From assembly GCA_002399505.1 (NCBI GenBank), contig DHDT01000046.1:3851-11637 (forward strand): a DNA stretch of 7,787 nucleotides. Direction: 5' to 3'. The notes beneath the pieces are model-generated. The model saw only the letters and a list, made by a program, of their open reading frames with translations. It had not been told where the DNA came from and did not search any database. The DNA is from Caryophanales bacterium UBA4869. Lineage in GTDB: Bacteria > Bacillota_I > Bacilli_A > RFN20 > CAG-288. A program made the position numbers and the translations under genes. Shown piece after piece: positions 1-6,851 of the stretch. How positions within the stretch are numbered: the stretch's first letter is position 1; each line of letters opens with the position of its first letter.

Positions 1-1671
1 TAGGAACAAGAGGATGAAGAAGATAATCAGAAGCACAGAAGCGACAATGATTATTATCAGATACATGTTTGTCTTATCTACGGTGATATTGACTTTGATG
101 GTTTTCAGTCTGGTTACCTGGCTGTTGATGACGCTGTCGACATAGATACTGCAGGTTCCTTCTTTGACTCCGTTTATCAGACCTTCCTGGCTGACTGTGG
201 CGACTCCTTCATCAGAAGAGGTCAGTCTGATCTTTTCGTTTTCAAAGAGGCCGGTGATTCCAGTTAGGTCAATCTGGTAGTTCTCGCCTTTCTTGTTGTC
301 TAAGACAAATTCACTTTCGGTCATCGAAGGAATGACGATCTTGTCATTGATACTGACAGAGGTAGTGTAATCTGTCGATGTACCGTTCTTTTTAGTCAGA
401 GTATAGGTAATCTTTGTTTTTCCTTTTTTGAGAGGATGGACTTTGATCAAGTCCTCCGATAGAGAAAGGACAGACTCGTCTTCGATCTTGGCAGTCAGTG
501 TTGAATCTGTGACTGTGGGTTTAGTGATGCAAAGCTCAGTGTCGGTGCCTAGATGAAGATAGTATTCAGAACTGAAACTGCTGAAATCATATTCAGCTGC
601 CCAAGTCGGATCATAGACTCTTCTGGCCCATTCGGGGTGATCGATATAGGGATTGCGGTTTTTCTGGACGTTCTTATAAATGAGATCGTTTCGTTTCTTC
701 TCATAGCTGTCGACTGGATCAAGTTCGTTCCATTCTAAAAAGGTTGATAAGTTTTGGTGGACACCATGACATTTGTCGTTGTCATCCTTGAGAGAAAGAT
801 CATCTGTTAAGAGAAGATAAGGTTCTGCTTTGGTATTGGTTTCCAGTTTATTGCTGTATCTTGTCCCCATATAGAGGAGAGCTCTGGCGATGTCTCCTTT
901 GTATTGGTCGGTTGGCTCAAAGGCCTTTACTCCGTTTTTGTCATTGCCTTTATATCCGCTCAGACTTTTTGTTCCATCGGCATAAAGACAATAGATTTTG
1001 TTGTCTTCGCTGTGGTTAACGACTGTGTTGTAATAAAGATCGCTGTGATTATTATTGGAGTTATGATCAGCGGCAAGAAGGTGATGAAGATCAGTTCCGG
1101 CTCCTTTTTCGATATCGGAGTCGGTTAGAGAGAAGCCGTGATTCTTGGCCCAGACATGTTCTCGGTCTATCTGAATAGTGTTTTCACCGGCTTTTTTGGG
1201 CTTCAGTTTATTTTCCCAGTCAATTTCTGAGATAATGTCATTGTTGTCAAATGAATTGACATCAATATTAATCTGTTTAGTCTGGGTGCTGTTGTCTTCA
1301 AAATAAAGAAGATCATTATAGTAGTTGTTGCCGATATCTTCACTGAACTTATAGGTTTCAGGTTGGATTTCTCTTGAAAGACTCCAGTTACGGTCAGTGA
1401 TCTTGTACCATTTCTTTGCATTGTCGTAACTGATAAAGTAGTTGTCGTTTGAAGTTACAGTATAAAGATAAGACATCAGTTTAGAACTGGATTTTGATTC
1501 GATATCTCCGTAATAAGTATTTATTTCCTCTTCGGTAGAAGAAGAAAAATCCAGCATCTGTGTGCTGTCATAGGCTCTTCCGTTATAGCTTTGGCTGGCT
1601 TTCCTCTCAAACGGGGTGAAAGAACAGAGGAGGAAAAGGGGAAGAATCAAGGTTAATATATTTTTTTTCAT
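1..1671 (-). CDS. Secreted, membrane-anchored endonuclease I family nuclease (EndA/NucM/Bsn type), 3' end beyond window
   Basis: The frame is open for 557 codons from an ATG at 1671 to the left edge with no stop, so the C-terminus is cut off by the window. Residues 1 to about 26 form a signal peptide (MKKN, then a hydrophobic run rich in Leu). The nuclease domain covers roughly residues 165-350 and has the family hallmarks: DREHVW (169-174, with Glu171 and the presumed general base His172), GTDLHHLLAADHN (192-204), FEPTDQYKGDIARALLYM (251-268), and EWNELDPVD followed by NRNPYIDHPEWA. Residues 375-440 and 445-532 look like two bacterial Ig-like (Big_2) folds; the second has the typical SSDEGVATVSQEGLINGVKEG signature (485-505, given here in part). 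Residues 536-557 are a membrane helix. The layout implies a nuclease displayed outside the cell for degrading DNA or RNA. The family call is secure; the biological role (nutrient scavenging, defence or matrix turnover) is inference. C16 sits in a poor lipobox (FLLC), so a lipoprotein is unlikely. Confidence 0.9.
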   Translation of the reverse strand, partial: MKKNILTLILPLFLLCSFTPFERKASQSYNGRAYDSTQMLDFSSSTEEEINTYYGDIESKSSSKLMSYLYTVTSNDNYFISYDNAKKWYKITDRNWSLSREIQPETYKFSEDIGNNYYNDLLYFEDNSTQTKQINIDVNSFDNNDIISEIDWENKLKPKKAGENTIQIDREHVWAKNHGFSLTDSDIEKGAGTDLHHLLAADHNSNNNHSDLYYNTVVNHSEDNKIYCLYADGTKSLSGYKGNDKNGVKAFEPTDQYKGDIARALLYMGTRYSNKLETNTKAEPYLLLTDDLSLKDDNDKCHGVHQNLSTFLEWNELDPVDSYEKKRNDLIYKNVQKNRNPYIDHPEWARRVYDPTWAAEYDFSSFSSEYYLHLGTDTELCITKPTVTDSTLTAKIEDESVLSLSEDLIKVHPLKKGKTKITYTLTKKNGTSTDYTTSVSINDKIVIPSMTESEFVLDNKKGENYQIDLTGITGLFENEKIRLTSSDEGVATVSQEGLINGVKEGTCSIYVDSVINSQVTRLKTIKVNITVDKTNMYLIIIIVASVLLIIFFILLFL

Positions 1672-1696
1672 ATGCCTATTTTAACATTGAGAAGAG

Positions 1697-1702
1697 ATTA
1701 TA
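1697..1702 (-). promoter_or_regulatory. Candidate -10 box of the nuclease gene
   Basis: A perfect TATAAT reads on the minus strand 25 nt ahead of the nuclease ATG, which would give a leader of about 18 nt. No good -35 hexamer sits 16-18 bp upstream; the candidates are poor A/T-rich matches. A weak AGG lies a few bases before the ATG as the only Shine-Dalgarno candidate. Confidence 0.4.
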
Positions 1703-1766
1703 AAAGCAAATATCTCAAAGATTTTGAAGATAAGAGCCAAAGGCCTGAAAAGAAACAGCTTTATTC

Positions 1767-1795
1767 TTTTCAATGATGAATAATCGGTTTATTAT
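1767..1795 (+). promoter_or_regulatory. Candidate sigma-A-like promoter of the HAD gene
   Basis: TTTTCA (1767-1772, four of six matches to the -35 consensus) and TATTAT (1790-1795, five of six to the -10) are spaced by 17 bp. Transcription would begin near 1802, leaving a leader of about 22 nt to the ATG at 1824. An alternative -10, TAGAAT at 1810-1815, lacks a good -35 and would make an ATG at 1824 nearly leaderless, favouring the start at 1854. Confidence 0.35.
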
Positions 1796-1823
1796 TTTGA
1801 ATATTAAGGTAGAATAAACAAGT

Positions 1824-2669
1824 ATGAAATTATCAAATATTGGAAATCAGGGAATGCTATCTAATCAGACCTTTCTCATCGTCTTAGATCTTGACGGCAC
1901 TCTTTTAAAAGATGACAAGACTATTTCGAAGGAAACCATACTCTATCTCCAGGAACTTCAGAGAAGAGGACAGCATATCGCCATTGCTTCAGGAAGACCA
2001 GAAAGAGCCATTCTCCCTTATTATCGGCAATTAGGACTGAAAGGCCCTCTTATCGCCTATAACGGAGTCTTGGTAAAGGATCCAGATCCCAAGTCTTCTT
2101 TTCCTTCTATCTGTCACCGGTTCAAGAGAGAATACATCGACGACTTATTGACTTCTTTTCCCGATGAGACTTTCGCAAACATCATCACCGAAGACGGCGA
2201 GGATATCTATTTTCTCAGACATGAGGAAGAATTCGAAAAGTTCTATCATGCGGATATGATGAAGACTCATTATGGTCCGATAAAAGGAAAGATGAAGAAA
2301 GATCCTTTCTGTTTCATCCTCAAGACCAAAGACCGAAAACGCGACAGTGAGATCAGTGACTTAGTATCCTCATTTCCTGGTATCGGAATTCGTTTCTGGT
2401 GGGACTATCCCGATACTGGCGAATTCTTCTTCTACAGCAAGAACAAAGCAACCGGAATCGAAGAGCTCTCTAAGATATACGGAATCGACAGAGCCCATAT
2501 CATGGCTTTTGGAGATGCCGAAAACGATGTTGAGATGCTCTCGAGAGCCGGAATATCCTTTGCGATGAAAAACGGAGCCCAGTCTCTGAAAAATATCTGT
2601 TCCTATGTCTCCCTCGATGATAATGAGCATGATGGCGTGAGAAAGTCGTTAGAGAAAATCTTCGGATGA
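1824..2669 (+). CDS. Cof-type HAD-IIB family hydrolase (probable sugar-phosphate or nucleotide phosphatase)
   Basis: This is a 281-residue cytoplasmic phosphatase of the haloacid dehalogenase superfamily, Cof/YidA-like subgroup. All four catalytic motifs are present: DLDGT (22-26; Asp22 nucleophile and Asp24 acid/base), the motif II serine in ASGR (Ser56), motif III Lys208 (KATG), and motif IV GDAENDVEML (230-239) with the metal-binding Asp231 and Asp235. The type IIB cap lies between motifs II and III, roughly residues 80-195. Such enzymes dephosphorylate sugar phosphates, pyridoxal phosphate or FMN, often promiscuously, and the sequence does not fix the substrate. The start is uncertain. 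Relatives usually begin just before the motif I strand, so the in-frame ATG at 1854 (giving 271 residues, preceded by GGAAATCAGGGA) is as plausible as 1824. The gene is monocistronic, ending in a strong terminator 3 bp after the TGA stop. Confidence 0.93.
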   Translation: MKLSNIGNQGMLSNQTFLIVLDLDGTLLKDDKTISKETILYLQELQRRGQHIAIASGRPERAILPYYRQLGLKGPLIAYNGVLVKDPDPKSSFPSICHRFKREYIDDLLTSFPDETFANIITEDGEDIYFLRHEEEFEKFYHADMMKTHYGPIKGKMKKDPFCFILKTKDRKRDSEISDLVSSFPGIGIRFWWDYPDTGEFFFYSKNKATGIEELSKIYGIDRAHIMAFGDAENDVEMLSRAGISFAMKNGAQSLKNICSYVSLDDNEHDGVRKSLEKIFG

Positions 2670-2671
2670 AA

Positions 2672-2703
2672 AGAGGCTGAGCCTGGCTCAGCCTCTGTTT
2701 TAT
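2672..2703. terminator. Bidirectional rho-independent terminator between convergent genes
   Basis: AGAGGCTGAGC (2672-2682) pairs with GCTCAGCCTCT (2686-2696) as an 11-bp G/C-rich stem around a 3-nt loop. GTTTTAT follows on the plus strand. On the minus strand the same hairpin is followed by TTTTCA. It lies directly after the HAD stop codon and overlaps the stop codon of the mutase gene, so it can end both transcripts. Confidence 0.88.
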
Positions 2704-4445
2704 AATCCCATTCTCTTCTTCAGTTCAGCTGCTCTTTCAAGCATGACTTTTCTGGCTTCTTCGTCTTTGAGACCGGTGATTTCAAAATAGAATTTGACTT
2801 TCGGTTCGGTTCCGCTGGGGCGGATGGCGACAAAGCCGCCACCGACGAAGTTGAAGCGAAGGCAGTTGTTGATGTCGATATCCGGATCAGTGAAGGATTT
2901 CTTCACGTGAGTTGAAAAGTCGGTATAGTTTCTGGTTTCGTAATCGTAGAGTTCTTTGATTTTGCATCCGCCTAATTCTTCCATCGGATCATTTCGGAGT
3001 TTGGCAATCTCGGCATTCATGCGTTCCAAAGACCCGGGGCCTTCAAATGAGACAGAAACCTGATCGTTGAAGTAACGGCCGGTTTTTAAGGAAAGCTCTT
3101 CGTAAGCCATATCGAGTGTCTTTCCCTGACGCAGATAATACTCAGTCATGTCAGCCATGGCGATGATGGATTGGAGAGAGTCTTTGTCACGGATGAAATC
3201 GGCTAAAAGATATCCGTATGACTCTTCATAGCCGAAGAGATATTTTTCGCCGATATTTCTCAGTCGGTCTGCCATATTGCCTATGTATTTGAAACCGGTG
3301 GCAGTGGTTCTGACTTTAGTTCCGTAGATAGAAGCTATCTTTGCTCCCTGGCCTCCGGTTACGAAAGTATTGCAAATGACGCCGTTAAGAGGAAGCTGGT
3401 TTCTTCTCGCCATCGTCCCTAAGACAAAATCAATCAATAAGGCACCGGTCTGATTGCCGGTAAATCTTCTGATCTCGCCGTTCTTATCGAGAAAAGCCAA
3501 TCCACAGCGGTCGGCATCAGGGTCAGTGACTAAGATCAGATTATATTTCCTGCCTTCTCTGTTGAGCTTCTCCAAAGTCTTGTAGGCGCCTTTATAGGCA
3601 CCTTCGGTTTCGGGATTGGGATTCTCGGTTCCCTTGAAGTCGGGATCGAAGAAATCCTGTCCGGGGACTGTCGTCACTTCATATCCGCACTGACGTAAAG
3701 CCATCGGACCGACAATGCAGTCACATCCGCATTCAGGAGAGAAGACGATTTTTGTCAGTCTCTCACCCCTGAAGTCATCAAGATATAAAGAAGTGGAGAC
3801 TTCTTTGTTGACATAATCTTCATCATATTCAGTGGTTTTATCAAGGAAGGTGATTGTTCCTCTTTCTTTTTCCGGAACAGAATCATAGGTGACATTCAGT
3901 TCGTCGGGAAGAGAAGTAATGACGGATATCAAACCGTCGATGATGTCATAGACACCCTGGCAGCCCTTCTCATCATAGAACTTGTAGCCGTTGTATTCAC
4001 GGGGATTGTGACTGGCGGTTATCATAAGCCCGCCGACACAGGAGTTTATACGGACGGTGTAACTGAGTTCGGGAGTGGGATGAGGATCTAAGAAGGTAAA
4101 GACTTTGATTCCCATGTCATTTAAGACCTTACTGGCAGTATCACGGAATTCCTTTGAAAAATGACGATTGTCAAAGGAAATAGCCACACCTCTTCTCTTA
4201 GCCTCTTCACCATATTTTCTCAGAAGGAAGAGACCGACTCCGATAGTAGCTCTTCTGACAGTCAGAATATTGAGACGTGCTGAACCAGGCCCTAAGAGGG
4301 CGCGCATGCCTGCAGTTCCAAATGAGAGGTCGGATGAAAACATTTCCTCTAGGGTGCTGTTATCAGCGTCTCTGATTTCTTTCTTGAGCTTTTCGTCGAC
4401 GAGATTAGAATTCAGCCAAGCCTCAGCTTTTTTCTGATAATCCAT
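2700..4445 (-). CDS. pgcA: Phosphoglucomutase/phosphomannomutase (alpha-D-phosphohexomutase, PgcA-like)
   Basis: This complete 581-residue enzyme interconverts hexose 1-phosphate and 6-phosphate, most likely glucose phosphates. It supplies glucose-1-phosphate for UDP-glucose and hence cell-envelope glycolipids and polysaccharides. All four active-site elements of the superfamily are visible. They are the phosphoserine loop TASHNPREYNGYK (143-155, Ser145), the magnesium loop DPDADR (308-313), the sugar-binding loop GYEESYGY (405-412), and the phosphate-binding loop RPSGTEPK (542-549). The N-terminal GTAGMR (43-48) is also typical. The size fits the long Gram-positive PgcA branch better than the shorter GlmM. 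Phosphomannomutase or phosphopentomutase activity cannot be excluded from sequence. The ATG at 4445 is fixed by a consensus ribosome binding site. The gene faces the HAD gene and follows the four-gene operon in the same direction, with a candidate promoter of its own. Confidence 0.95.
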   Translation of the reverse strand: MDYQKKAEAWLNSNLVDEKLKKEIRDADNSTLEEMFSSDLSFGTAGMRALLGPGSARLNILTVRRATIGVGLFLLRKYGEEAKRRGVAISFDNRHFSKEFRDTASKVLNDMGIKVFTFLDPHPTPELSYTVRINSCVGGLMITASHNPREYNGYKFYDEKGCQGVYDIIDGLISVITSLPDELNVTYDSVPEKERGTITFLDKTTEYDEDYVNKEVSTSLYLDDFRGERLTKIVFSPECGCDCIVGPMALRQCGYEVTTVPGQDFFDPDFKGTENPNPETEGAYKGAYKTLEKLNREGRKYNLILVTDPDADRCGLAFLDKNGEIRRFTGNQTGALLIDFVLGTMARRNQLPLNGVICNTFVTGGQGAKIASIYGTKVRTTATGFKYIGNMADRLRNIGEKYLFGYEESYGYLLADFIRDKDSLQSIIAMADMTEYYLRQGKTLDMAYEELSLKTGRYFNDQVSVSFEGPGSLERMNAEIAKLRNDPMEELGGCKIKELYDYETRNYTDFSTHVKKSFTDPDIDINNCLRFNFVGGGFVAIRPSGTEPKVKFYFEITGLKDEEARKVMLERAAELKKRMGL

Positions 4446-4453
4446 TTTCGTTA

Positions 4454-4459
4454 CTCCTT
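4454..4459 (-). promoter_or_regulatory. Consensus ribosome binding site of the mutase gene
   Basis: AAGGAG reads on the minus strand with 8 nt to the ATG at 4445. It is the best Shine-Dalgarno sequence in the window and suggests strong translation; the operon genes upstream have weaker sites. Confidence 0.85.
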
Positions 4460-4479
4460 TTTAAGTAGGCGTTAATTCA

Positions 4480-4485
4480 ATTATA
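4480..4485 (-). promoter_or_regulatory. Candidate -10 box of the mutase gene
   Basis: A perfect TATAAT (in the context CTACTATAATTG) lies 34 nt upstream of the mutase ATG and about 30 bp beyond the stop codon of the preceding gene. The hexamer 17-18 bp upstream (TTAGTG or TTTAGT) is a poor -35. It would allow expression independent of the operon. Confidence 0.45.
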
Positions 4486-4516
4486 GTAGATTTTTCGTAA
4501 CTCACTAAACAAATAC

Positions 4517-5254
4517 TCACGGATTGTCGTTTTTCTCTTTGTTTTTCTCTAGGAAATCCTGGAGAGAGCGTGAGCTCTTCTCCAATTCCTGACATAAATG
4601 CAGGTATGATTCGACTTTTTTGCCGTCTTCTTTGGAAAACAGGCTATAAGCCTTGAACAGAGGAGAAAATGAAAGATAGGCACCTAGAGAGTCGAGATCC
4701 TTTTCCTGTTTTGCCAGAAAATAAGTCAGATTGTAGATATTCTGATATTCGATTCCCTTATAGATGATGGTCTGATTGCCTGAGAGATAGTATCCTAAAG
4801 AGAAATAGGCGAATTGACTGTCTTCTTCGCTTTTCTCTTCAATCTCCTTCACCCGGAGATAAATTTCTCTATGGTCATCAGCAAAAAGAGATGACTCCAT
4901 CTGTTGAGACAAAAGACCATATCTGACTAATTCCAGCAAAACCTGGTCAGTGGAAGGACCATAGGCCAACATGGCCTTGCCTAAATCATGATAGTCTTTG
5001 AAACGATAGCCTTTGATTCTCAGGTCCATATAAGGATTGAGGATGTAACTGGATTTGAAGACGAAGACATCGTCTGGCAAAGAAAGCAGAGAAAGCTTTT
5101 TGATTTTTTCAGCTTTGGAAGAGTCTAGTTCTTCAATAAAATCAAAAAGCTTGCTTTCTCTAAGTTCCCGAGAGAAAAAATCCGAATGGAGATAGAAGAT
5201 TTTGGCTAAGGAGAAGAGATCAGTGAATTCCGTGTTATCTATTTTATATGACAT
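4517..5254 (-). CDS. Hypothetical soluble protein built of divergent ~85-residue repeats
   Basis: I do not recognise this 245-residue protein as a characterised family. It has no signal peptide or membrane helix, so it is probably cytoplasmic, and it is largely helical and rich in Leu, Lys, Glu and Ser. The same pattern occurs three times: an aromatic residue, five residues, Leu, then later Leu-x4-Leu. The instances are F10/L16/L31/L36, F85/L91/L109/L114 and Y170/L176/L194/L199. The second and third copies also match in their lead-in at a constant offset of 85 (Y70/Y155, L72/L157, G82/G167, F85/Y170). The C-terminus (about 210-245) is charged and may be coiled. It is the last gene of a four-gene operon. 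Its Shine-Dalgarno sequence (AGGTGA) overlaps the TAG stop of the gene before it, so translation is probably coupled. A scaffold or protein-binding role is a guess. Confidence 0.8.
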   Translation of the reverse strand: MSYKIDNTEFTDLFSLAKIFYLHSDFFSRELRESKLFDFIEELDSSKAEKIKKLSLLSLPDDVFVFKSSYILNPYMDLRIKGYRFKDYHDLGKAMLAYGPSTDQVLLELVRYGLLSQQMESSLFADDHREIYLRVKEIEEKSEEDSQFAYFSLGYYLSGNQTIIYKGIEYQNIYNLTYFLAKQEKDLDSLGAYLSFSPLFKAYSLFSKEDGKKVESYLHLCQELEKSSRSLQDFLEKNKEKNDNP

Positions 5255-5261
5255 AGTTCAC

Positions 5262-6332
5262 CTAGATTGAGACATTGAAGGCAAGACCGAGAATAAAGAT
5301 GATGAGAGAGATGAAAGACATGACGAGGGATAAGGTCAGAAAGATACCGTTTAATGATGAAAGAATACGATAAGTAGGCTTTTTCTTGATACTGTCAACT
5401 TCCAAAACGGCTTTGAAATCGATATAGCTAGAACTAAGCTTTGAAAAGTCTTTGATGTCATCGACTAAGACTATCTTATTGTCGATGGCATTGGAGACAT
5501 AGTTATAGAGTTTTTCTTTTCCGCTTTTGATATCGTCATAGATGCTGGATTTGTTCTTCTTCAGAAAACGGCTGGCATAGTTATAAGGTTCGGATATCTT
5601 GGCTTTATAGGAATGATAGACGGAAGTCGAAATCGCAAAGAGAAAATATAGTATAGGAAAGAGATAGACGACATAGGTCATAGCCTTGGTGAAATCGGGA
5701 AAGAAGATATAGCGGTCAAGAATCGGGAAGTGATATGTGAAAATCGTGATCATCAAAACGGTCATGAAGGAAAGAGAGATGATTTCAAAGACAGTTCTTC
5801 TTTTTTCTTTGGCGGTGTCTTTGCTGCTGACAGTCCCGCCTTCAGCCGCCTTAAAGGAATCACGGGCAATTCTATTCATGTCGGAGAGATAGTATTCGAG
5901 TTTCTTATTTACTTCCTCTTTCTTGATATCGGGAGAAACGCTGTTATCGAGGATGATCTCATTGAGAGTTTTCTCCTTGCCCCGATAATCAAAGATCAGC
6001 TCTCCGATAGTAGTGACTTCTCCTCGATAATTGGGATCGACTGCCAGGGGATTTATATAGTAGGCAGGGAAGGAATGCAAAGAGAGGTAGTTGATTTTTG
6101 TCTCGAGGATAAATGACTCTTTCAAGGTCTTGGTATCAAAGGATATATTGTTATAGGCAGTACAGATACTCTGGGCACGGGCTGAAAGATGTTTCTTTCC
6201 TTTAATGATGTTATAGGAAAGAATTTTATAGGCGTCAGAGTTCTTTATTTTATCTCCGTACTGATAAGCGTAGGCAGAACAGTTCCACCCGCCTTCTTCC
6301 GCTAAAAGATAAAATTTCAAATCATTAGTCAT
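5262..6332 (-). CDS. Hypothetical membrane protein, about three transmembrane helices, with N-terminal soluble domain
   Basis: This 356-residue protein is not from a family I can name. Residues 1-175 are hydrophilic and lack a signal peptide. Two hydrophobic helices follow at about 181-203 and 217-239, then a charged soluble stretch (about 242-322), then a long hydrophobic region at about 326-352 reaching almost to the C-terminus. KEKRR just before the first helix (175-179) suggests by the positive-inside rule that the N-terminal domain is cytoplasmic. Residues 88-134 resemble the repeat of the next protein: YYINP followed 17 residues later by a Leu, comparable to YILNP and its spacing to L91 there. 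The start ATG is 1 bp after the stop of the preceding gene, with AGAGG 6 nt ahead, so it is translated as part of the operon. Its function is unknown; it may anchor or partner the downstream soluble protein. Confidence 0.8.
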   Translation of the reverse strand: MTNDLKFYLLAEEGGWNCSAYAYQYGDKIKNSDAYKILSYNIIKGKKHLSARAQSICTAYNNISFDTKTLKESFILETKINYLSLHSFPAYYINPLAVDPNYRGEVTTIGELIFDYRGKEKTLNEIILDNSVSPDIKKEEVNKKLEYYLSDMNRIARDSFKAAEGGTVSSKDTAKEKRRTVFEIISLSFMTVLMITIFTYHFPILDRYIFFPDFTKAMTYVVYLFPILYFLFAISTSVYHSYKAKISEPYNYASRFLKKNKSSIYDDIKSGKEKLYNYVSNAIDNKIVLVDDIKDFSKLSSSYIDFKAVLEVDSIKKKPTYRILSSLNGIFLTLSLVMSFISLIIFILGLAFNVSI

Positions 6333-6333
6333 A

Positions 6334-6849
6334 TCAGGCCTCTATTCTATGTATTACATTGAAAAGAGTGGCTAAGAAACCATCTCCCAAAGGCATGATT
6401 TCTCTAGTCTGGATGATAAACAGTGACAAAGGACCGAAAGTCAGGGCGAGAAAACCGATAGTGAAAAGAACACGGGAAACAGCTTTGATGGTACGATGAA
6501 CATTAGGGTTAGTTCCGATATAAAAGGTCTTCATGATTATGTATCCGATAAGATAGACCGATAGATATAGGAAAAGATAAAAAACATAGGCGACCAGATG
6601 ATATATTTCTTCCAGTCTTAATTCTCTGTGAGTCTTGAAGAGGAAGGAAAAGACAGGATAGAATGCCTTTCCGATACTGATCTCAACGCTGTTATCTCCC
6701 ACGAACAGATTAGCAAAGTAAATGATCATCATCAGAAAAAAAGGAGGAAGAGAGCAGAGCGTGTACATCCTGATTTTGTTCTGAGGCAGAAGTATGGCCG
6801 GGATTAAGAAGATGACCAAAACACAAAGCAATAGCAGGGAGACAGTCAT
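6334..6849 (-). CDS. Hypothetical small integral membrane protein, four transmembrane helices
   Basis: This 171-residue, strongly hydrophobic protein has four likely membrane helices at about 2-21, 31-51, 83-106 and 122-146. A hydrophilic segment with Asp, Glu and His (about 52-82) lies between the second and third. The first helix begins right after the initiator Met, so it may be an uncleaved anchor. No enzymatic motif or transporter signature is visible. Its size and helix number are like CvpA-type proteins, but I see no sequence match that supports that name. The ATG lies 2 bp after the stop of the pseudouridine synthase gene, and GGAAGG/GGAA within the last codons of that gene can serve as ribosome binding site. 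This implies translational coupling. Confidence 0.78.
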   Translation of the reverse strand: MTVSLLLLCVLVIFLIPAILLPQNKIRMYTLCSLPPFFLMMIIYFANLFVGDNSVEISIGKAFYPVFSFLFKTHRELRLEEIYHLVAYVFYLFLYLSVYLIGYIIMKTFYIGTNPNVHRTIKAVSRVLFTIGFLALTFGPLSLFIIQTREIMPLGDGFLATLFNVIHRIEA

Positions 6850-6851
6850 GT

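Larger units (their letters stand above)
1672..1823. other. Divergent intergenic region between nuclease and HAD genes
   Basis: This A/T-rich 152-bp stretch separates two genes transcribed away from each other and must hold both promoters. Candidate -10 boxes are visible for each direction. I see no convincing riboswitch, RNA gene or terminator in it; short inverted matches such as TATTC/GAATA near 1763-1782 are too weak to call. Confidence 0.6.

Noticed and set aside
553..1128. Two short plus-strand open frames (553-738 and 904-1128)
   Set aside because: They are antisense to the nuclease gene, whose frame carries unmistakable conserved motifs through this stretch; the hydrophobic products are typical of antisense reading.
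1203..1421. 72-codon minus-strand open frame
   Set aside because: It is on the same strand as the nuclease gene but out of frame and fully inside it, with a low-quality Thr/Ile/Lys-rich product.
1618..1671. Lipobox in the nuclease signal peptide (C16 in FLLC)
   Set aside because: The residue before the Cys is Leu, not Gly, Ala or Ser, and a membrane helix at the C-terminus already provides an anchor.
2370..2630. 86-codon minus-strand open frame inside the HAD gene
   Set aside because: It is antisense to motifs III and IV of the HAD hydrolase, which are clearly the coding sequence.
4168..4437. 89-codon plus-strand open frame opposite the mutase N-terminus
   Set aside because: It is antisense to the conserved GTAGMR region of the mutase and has no ribosome binding site.
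4446..4516. Possible terminator after the repeat-protein gene (GTGAGT repeated, followed by GAAAAAT)
   Set aside because: The GTGAGT copies are direct, not inverted, and only three or four base pairs could form; there is no stable stem or T-run.
5730..6116. 128-codon open frame on the plus strand
   Set aside because: It lies wholly antisense to the 356-residue membrane protein gene, has no ribosome binding site, and its product has no coherent domain.
6334..6849. CvpA-like identity for the four-helix membrane protein
   Set aside because: Only length and helix count agree; no characteristic sequence motif was seen.
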